In this document: piece after piece, positions 6,411 to 10,209 of the stretch | Numbering within the stretch: the first letter of the stretch is position 1 | How the letters are laid out: each line of letters begins with the position of its first letter | From: Gammaproteobacteria bacterium | GTDB lineage: Bacteria; Pseudomonadota; Gammaproteobacteria; Competibacterales; Competibacteraceae | Direction of reading: 5' to 3' | NCBI GenBank assembly: GCA_020047885.1 | Contig: JAIFNF010000216.1 | Coordinates: 1-10,209, forward strand | Length of the DNA: 10,209 nt | The notes under the pieces: generated by a model | What the model was told of the DNA's origin: nothing | Seen by the model: only the letters and a program-made list of their open reading frames with translations | Database searches by the model: none | Translations under genes and position numbers: made by a program

Positions 6411-6509
6411 GCATCTTAATCTGTGGGGAATTATTGATGAGACAGGCATAGCGAAAATCCAGTCCTGCTAAAGATTTCCAACCCAACTAGCCATGAGGAG
6501 AAACGAAGT

Positions 6510-6821
6510 ATGAAAACCGTTGAACAGGTGCTTGAAGAAGCCCAAGCAAACCTCCAGCAATCCGAACAGTTGATCACCGAGGCCCTCGGCAAGGTCGCGC
6601 AGACTGATCAATATTTTCAATCATTCGGCGTCGAACGGGCAGGTGCCAGCCGACTCATGGAAGGCAATTTGCTGAATGATACTGAAAAGCAGAAAGTTCG
6701 GACCGAACTAGCGGAATGGATGCAAGAGGTGGAAACCGAAATTCAGCATCAGGTCGATCAGCAAAAAGCGGCCAGCAGCACCAGCAGCGCCAAGCCTTTG
6801 CGCCGTGGCATCCGGATTTAA
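6510..6821 (+). CDS. lcrG: LcrG-like needle-tip chaperone / secretion regulator
   Basis: A 103-residue, highly charged helical protein. In Yersinia, LcrG binds the tip protein LcrV in the cytoplasm and blocks secretion from inside until LcrV titrates it. Here a long helix (about 3-36) carries the EQLITEALGKVAQTDQYFQSFG segment, comparable to the LcrV-binding helix. A second helix begins LLNDTEKQKVRTELAEWMQEVE (about 54-75), and the tail ends in a basic KPLRRGIRI like the C-terminal R-P-x-x-RG-x-I of LcrG/PcrG. It directly precedes the tip gene, as in lcrGV. The start has a GAGGAG ribosome-binding site (6495-6500) 9 nt upstream. The 99-bp gap to the previous gene shows no promoter I can defend. 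Confidence 0.73.
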   Translation: MKTVEQVLEEAQANLQQSEQLITEALGKVAQTDQYFQSFGVERAGASRLMEGNLLNDTEKQKVRTELAEWMQEVETEIQHQVDQQKAASSTSSAKPLRRGIRI

Positions 6822-6861
6822 ACAAGTCGTCAACCCATTGATTATTTAAGGAGAAACCAAT

Positions 6862-7440
6862 ATGTCAGCATCAGCCATCCAACCCGCCGGCGGTGGAATG
6901 TACACGATGGACGGTAATTCCTATGACCTGTCCACCTTGATTAGCACGCTGGGCATCCAGCGCGCCAACCTGATCGAAGGCCAAATTCTTGACCAGGCCA
7001 ATGCAATGAAAAGGCGCAATGAAGCCATCTCAGGATTATCGACCGCCCTAGCTGCCCTGCGCGGACTGGAAGCCAAGGACAAGACCGACGATGCCGATAG
7101 CAAAAATCTTTTCAACGCGAATACCACCATGTCGGGTGTACAGAAACCTGATGGTTCGGGGGAGTATAGCGTTGCGGAACTGATGCAGTCCCAAGGGATG
7201 ACTTCGCTCAAATCGGAAGCACAGTTTGGAGGCGCAGACTGGGTTTGGGGTAGAACTGAAAGGAAAGAGGCCATCGAAGCCATCAAGGGCAAGATTGATT
7301 CCCTGAACAGCGACTCGCAAATGGACCAGATTCGCTTGCAAGGCCTTGTCACTAAACGGGATCAGAACTTCGACATGGTTTCGAACCTGATGAGCAAAGA
7401 CGCCAAGACCAAGGATACGATCATCGGCAACATGCGCTAA
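6862..7440 (+). CDS. sctA: Needle tip / filament protein, EspA/Bsp22-like (SctA)
   Basis: A 192-residue protein in the lcrV position but much shorter than LcrV (about 326 residues). Its length equals EspA and approaches Bsp22 (about 205) and SseB (about 196), small extracellular tip or filament proteins. It has an N-terminal helix (YDLSTLISTLGIQRANLIEGQILDQ, about 21-45, to 70), a polar central segment with the only Trp residues (DWVWG, 126-130), and a long C-terminal helix (about 134-190) containing LNSDSQMDQIRLQGL, DQNFDMVSNLM and IIGNMR. Two long helices flanking a variable middle is the common plan of EspA- and LcrV-type tip proteins. No Cys, no signal peptide. A strong AAGGAG site (6848-6853) lies 8 nt before the ATG. 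Whether it caps the needle or polymerises as a filament is not resolved. Confidence 0.75.
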   Translation: MSASAIQPAGGGMYTMDGNSYDLSTLISTLGIQRANLIEGQILDQANAMKRRNEAISGLSTALAALRGLEAKDKTDDADSKNLFNANTTMSGVQKPDGSGEYSVAELMQSQGMTSLKSEAQFGGADWVWGRTERKEAIEAIKGKIDSLNSDSQMDQIRLQGLVTKRDQNFDMVSNLMSKDAKTKDTIIGNMR

Positions 7441-7450
7441 GCTGATGTTA

Positions 7451-7518
7451 AACCGGCTAACCGTATTGATTCAGACGGTTGGTCGGTTAATCCCGATGCT
7501 TTGCCCAGGCTATTGGGC
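7451..7518 (+). promoter_or_regulatory. Two intergenic hairpins after the tip gene
   Basis: Eleven bases after the tip-gene stop, 7451-7464 pairs with 7475-7488: fourteen consecutive pairs, two of them G-U, around a 10-nt loop. A second hairpin pairs 7503-7507 with 7514-7518 around a 6-nt loop. In addition 7451-7456 (AACCGG) is the exact reverse complement of 7518-7523 and could replace both. No U-run follows the first stem, so a standard Rho-independent terminator is unlikely. mRNA 3'-end protection or partial attenuation between tip and chaperone genes is an inference. Confidence 0.6.
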
Positions 7519-7553
7519 CGGTTATTCATCCCCTATCTACGGAGTTTATTCGC

Positions 7554-8051
7554 ATGACTGTCGAATCCCTAACGTCCGATCAGACGAGCAAGCTGGAAGT
7601 GATCCTTGAGCATTTTATAACGAGCGGCGGGGTCTTGAAAGACGCCCATGGATTTACTGATGGAGAAATGGAGGCGGTTTACTCAGTCGCCTACAATCTT
7701 CATCGTGCGGGTCAATACGAAGATGCGCGAAAAATCTTCAAGTTCCTCTGCTTTTTTGACCACCTGGAGAAAAAATACTGGCTGGGACTGGGCGCCACCC
7801 AGCAGTTGATGGGGCGTTATGAAGAGGCGGTGCAGAGCTATTCCTATGCCTGCCTGCTGGATATTCATGATCCGCGTCCGGCCATGTATGCCGCTGATTG
7901 TTATATCGCTATGGGCAACAAGGAAGCTGCACAAAGCGCGCTTTACGCCACTGTCGAATTCAGCGGCGATCAGGCTGAACATACAACGCTCCGCCAACGC
8001 GCTGAAACCTTGCTCGGAATCATGGGCCAACCGGAGGAGACTCCCGTATGA
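7554..8051 (+). CDS. lcrH: LcrH/SycD-type class II translocator chaperone
   Basis: A 165-residue protein of the SycD/LcrH/IpgC/SicA family, dimeric cytoplasmic TPR chaperones that keep both hydrophobic translocators soluble before export. After an N-terminal helix (SKLEVILEHFITSGGVLKD), three TPR-like repeats are visible: about 37-70 (EAVYSVAYNLHRAGQYEDARKIFKFLCFFD), 71-104 (YWLGLGATQQLMGRYEEAVQSYSYACLLD) and 105-138 (PRPAMYAADCYIAMGNKEAAQSAL). These match the family closely. A GGAG site (7541-7544) lies 9 nt before the ATG. The stop overlaps the start of the major translocator gene as ATGA, so chaperone and client are translationally coupled. Confidence 0.95.
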   Translation: MTVESLTSDQTSKLEVILEHFITSGGVLKDAHGFTDGEMEAVYSVAYNLHRAGQYEDARKIFKFLCFFDHLEKKYWLGLGATQQLMGRYEEAVQSYSYACLLDIHDPRPAMYAADCYIAMGNKEAAQSALYATVEFSGDQAEHTTLRQRAETLLGIMGQPEETPV

Positions 8052-9106
8052 CCACCGTCAATAGCGCCAACGCCGGCATCATCAACTATGACGCCTTTGA
8101 TAAAAACCTCGATCCGACGACTTTGCAATCTGTTCAGAACATCACCCGGATTGTGACTTCTTACCTGAAAAATGTCGGCAATCAGGGCAATAACTTGACG
8201 TCCAACAATGACATCCGTCTGGATGCCCCTGCCGCTGATGTCGACATGGCGGATTTGGCTGGATTACTGCTGAAATTGCAAAGCAAATCGACCGATTTAC
8301 AGCTTTCATTTGGTCAAGAGTATCTCAAGACCAATAAGGAGCAACTCGAAGTCAAGCATAAAGAACGCATTGATAAATTGCTTGAGTCCTTCGAAAAGGC
8401 CGAGAGCGCAAAAAAAACCGGCCTCATCGGCAAGATCTTTGGCTGGATCGCGGTCGCGATAACCGTCATCGCAGCAGTGGCTGCCTGTATAGCCACCGGT
8501 GGTATTGCTGTCGGCGCAGTCGTCGGCGCACTGCTGGCAGTCACCATGATGACCCTCCAGGAAACTGGAGCCATGGATAAAATCATGGAGGGCCTCACCG
8601 ATCTGTTGAAAAAAGCCGGAGTTGGCGAACCGGGGTCGCAGATCCTGGCCGCGCTGATTATTACCGCCATTATGATTGCCGTCTCGGTCGCCGCGCCCTC
8701 GGGAGCCGCCGCCGCCGCTGGTAAGGTTGCGTCGATGGCCGGGATGGCCAGCAAGATGGTTGAGGGCACGATGAAAGTCGCTAGTATGGCCAGCATGGCC
8801 GAGAAGTTCGGGACCTTTGCCAAAACCGCGACTAACATCTCCAAAGGTGTGATGATCGCCAATCAGGTTGGTAGTGGGGCAACCGGCGCCGCGGCTGGCG
8901 TCATTCAACATGACTCGCTAAAAGCCCAGGCCGAAGCCAAGGATATTGAAAAATTCCTTGCCAAGATCCAGCAACAGATGGAAGAGGAACAGGACAAGAT
9001 CAGGGAACTAATCGAGCAATTGCAAAGTTCAGTGAGCGTTGTCGTCGATATTATGAAGACCGATTCTGAATTAAAGTCGAGTATCTCGCAACGCATGGCC
9101 GTATGA
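8048..9106 (+). CDS. sctE: Major translocator, YopB/PopB/IpaB type (SctE)
   Basis: A 352-residue hydrophobic translocator that, with the YopD-type partner, forms the pore in the host membrane. N-terminal secretion and chaperone-binding region (about 1-85); amphipathic coiled-coil (about 88-122, QEYLKTNKEQLEVKHKERID); a long hydrophobic hairpin region (about 127-170) rich in Ala/Val/Gly; a second membrane segment (about 199-218, ILAALIITAIMIAVSVAAP); an Ala/Met-rich stretch with an imperfect repeat (KVASMAGMASKM, 226-237, and KVASMASMAEKF, 243-254); and a C-terminal coiled-coil (about 290-330). YopB is about 400 residues and IpaB about 580, so this is a short member. A GGAGGAGA ribosome-binding site lies inside the end of lcrH, with which it overlaps by 4 bp. 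Confidence 0.92.
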   Translation: MTTVNSANAGIINYDAFDKNLDPTTLQSVQNITRIVTSYLKNVGNQGNNLTSNNDIRLDAPAADVDMADLAGLLLKLQSKSTDLQLSFGQEYLKTNKEQLEVKHKERIDKLLESFEKAESAKKTGLIGKIFGWIAVAITVIAAVAACIATGGIAVGAVVGALLAVTMMTLQETGAMDKIMEGLTDLLKKAGVGEPGSQILAALIITAIMIAVSVAAPSGAAAAAGKVASMAGMASKMVEGTMKVASMASMAEKFGTFAKTATNISKGVMIANQVGSGATGAAAGVIQHDSLKAQAEAKDIEKFLAKIQQQMEEEQDKIRELIEQLQSSVSVVVDIMKTDSELKSSISQRMAV

Positions 9107-9115
9107 ATCCAACCC

Positions 9116-9146
9116 GTGGCTGACCTGCTATCAGGCGGCCAGCCAC
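9116..9146 (+). promoter_or_regulatory. Intergenic hairpin between the two translocator genes
   Basis: GTGGCTG (9116-9122) pairs exactly with CAGCCAC (9140-9146). Inside it CCTG (9124-9127) pairs with CAGG (9132-9135) around a CTAT tetraloop, leaving a one-base bulge on one side and four bases on the other. It begins 10 nt after the sctE stop and fills much of the 71-bp gap. No U-run follows; the next bases are a C-rich stretch. A role in setting the ratio of the two translocators is an inference. Confidence 0.5.
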
Positions 9147-9177
9147 TGCCCCCCTTACCCACTATGAGGAATCTGTT

Positions 9178-10209
9178 ATGAGCGATCTTCAACTCGCTGG
9201 CTACCGGCCAATCAGCGATCTGGCCCGGCAAGATATCGAACAGGGAAATATCGGCGAGATTAAAACCCGGACTATTGATCCCGAAACTCATATCCTGACG
9301 ATTACCACAGATAAAGGATCATTCAATTTTTATGCTCCAAAGCTGGATGATCCACAGACCATTTCGGTCAATGACATCAAAGCCGCCATGAACAAATTGT
9401 CGGGATTAGCCGATGATAGCAGTCAGGTGATGTCTGATGTGTTTCAGCTCATGGGGCTGTTGTTTGAAACCATGAAGAGCCTGCGGACGGCAGCGCGAGA
9501 GGGGCGCAACGCCGAGCGAGCACATACAGCCATGGCGATGGGTTTTGCGACTGCGGCGATTACTCTCGGTATGGCGGGATATAGCGCCGCCAAACTGGGG
9601 GATGGGATGAAGCAGCAATTCAATGTCGATAAAGCTGGACAATTTCAAATGGCCAAGAACAAGCTTGAGCTGGCCAATACCAAGGTCGACAATTTGCAAG
9701 CCGACCTGACTAAGACTAATACGCAGTTGACGAATACCACTCAAAAAGTCGACAGCCTGACGACAGATCTTGTGAAAGCCAAACAGGATCTGGCCGCTCT
9801 GGATAATCTCAAGCCCAGCCAGATGAAAGGCGGGTCGATGCAGGATATCCAACAGCAGCGCACTGCACTCCAAACCAAGATCGATACTCTTTCCAGGGAC
9901 TTGGATGCCGCCAAGTTGCAAAAGGCCGAACTGACTACGAAAGTCGACACGCTCTCCGAGCAGCTCACCAAAGCCAAATCCGTTCAAACCGAAGCCCAGA
10001 ACAACTTTGAAAGCATCAGCAAAACCATGAATGAGAAGAGTTGGAAATTGGCGGCTGATGAAGAACAATCGGGCGGTAAACTGAACGAGGCTGAGCATAA
10101 CGCACAGAATCAGATTAAAAAAGTCGATTATCTGAATCAGGCTACCCAAGGCACCTCTCAAGCTATGGGGGGACTCGGGCAAGGGATACAAGGTTTTATT
10201 CAGGCCGAA
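9178..10209 (+). CDS. sctB: Minor translocator, YopD/IpaC type (SctB), 3' truncated by window
   Basis: An open frame starting at the ATG at 9178 (GAGGA site 7 nt upstream) continues without stop to the right edge, giving 344 visible residues beginning MSDLQLAGYRPISDLA. It shows the plan of the YopD/PopD/IpaC family, the smaller pore component: a polar N-terminus, one moderately hydrophobic segment (about 115-138, AHTAMAMGFATAAITLGMAG) preceded by a basic amphipathic helix (LRTAAREGRNAERA), and a C-terminal Gly/Gln stretch (TSQAMGGLGQGIQGFIQ) close to the right edge, which suggests the true end is near. Between about 150 and 325 lies a long coiled coil with K-V/I-D-x-L repeats, larger than in YopD (306 residues in all). 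Position after the YopB-type gene is the usual one. Confidence 0.88.
   Translation, partial: MSDLQLAGYRPISDLARQDIEQGNIGEIKTRTIDPETHILTITTDKGSFNFYAPKLDDPQTISVNDIKAAMNKLSGLADDSSQVMSDVFQLMGLLFETMKSLRTAAREGRNAERAHTAMAMGFATAAITLGMAGYSAAKLGDGMKQQFNVDKAGQFQMAKNKLELANTKVDNLQADLTKTNTQLTNTTQKVDSLTTDLVKAKQDLAALDNLKPSQMKGGSMQDIQQQRTALQTKIDTLSRDLDAAKLQKAELTTKVDTLSEQLTKAKSVQTEAQNNFESISKTMNEKSWKLAADEEQSGGKLNEAEHNAQNQIKKVDYLNQATQGTSQAMGGLGQGIQGFIQAE
9682..10002 (+). repeat. 63-bp coiled-coil repeats inside sctB
   Basis: Copies starting KVDNL (9682), KVDSL (9745), KIDTL (9877) and KVDTL (9940) form two pairs, each with copies exactly 63 bp (21 residues, three heptads) apart. A further KVDYL occurs at 10120. 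The pairs are separated by an interruption containing KPSQMKGGSMQD (about residues 213-224) that breaks the heptads. At DNA level the shared core is AAGGTCGAC/AAAGTCGAC. The pattern reads as duplicated coiled-coil units. Confidence 0.7.

Noticed and set aside
8306..8911. Minus-strand frames of about 200 and 180 codons opposite the major translocator
   Set aside because: Antisense shadows of a well-supported gene, with His/Gly/Asp-rich or Ala/Thr-rich composition and no homology I can see.
9406..10191. Minus-strand frame of 261 codons opposite sctB
   Set aside because: The plus-strand frame has a proper ribosome-binding site, family architecture and heptad repeats; the minus frame is its complement and shows none of these.
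1..10209. tRNA or rRNA genes, CRISPR arrays, insertion sequences, attachment sites
   Set aside because: Looked for and not seen; nearly all sequence is accounted for by T3SS genes and short gaps.

Overview
The window is a type III secretion system (T3SS, injectisome) locus of the Ysc/Psc type. Almost every base is coding or a short regulatory gap. Base composition is moderately GC-rich. The gene order (CesT chaperone-sctD-yscE-sctF-yscG-sctI-sctJ-sctK-sctL, plus lcrR-lcrG-tip-lcrH-yopB-yopD) points to a proteobacterium, most likely a gamma- or betaproteobacterium. Species cannot be read from the sequence.

Layout. Bases 1-368 (+) are the 3' end of sctU, the export-apparatus switch protein. 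Convergent with it, nine genes run leftward from 5768 to 393: a CesT/YscB-like chaperone, sctD (inner-membrane ring), yscE-like and yscG-like needle chaperones flanking sctF (needle), sctI (inner rod), sctJ (MS-ring lipoprotein), sctK and sctL (cytoplasmic sorting platform). They overlap or nearly abut, so they look like one translationally coupled operon. A 138-bp gap (5769-5906) separates this operon from a divergent rightward operon: an LcrR-like gene, an LcrG-like tip chaperone, a small EspA/Bsp22-like tip or filament protein, an LcrH/SycD translocator chaperone, the major translocator (YopB type) and the minor translocator (YopD type), which runs off the right edge at 10209.

Function. 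The leftward operon builds basal body, needle and sorting platform. The rightward operon makes the needle tip and translocon that contact a host membrane, with their chaperones. No effector gene is visible. Compared with the Yersinia ysc operon, the secretin (sctC) is absent between the yscB-like gene and sctD, and yscH/yopR is absent between yscG and sctI.

Main points of interest: a tip module pairing an LcrG-like chaperone with a 192-residue EspA/Bsp22-like protein instead of a ~300-residue LcrV; a minor translocator with a long coiled coil containing 63-bp repeats; NPTR instead of NPTH at the SctU self-cleavage site; an 11-residue Val/Pro repeat in SctD; and strong hairpins in three intergenic gaps that may set expression ratios inside the operons.
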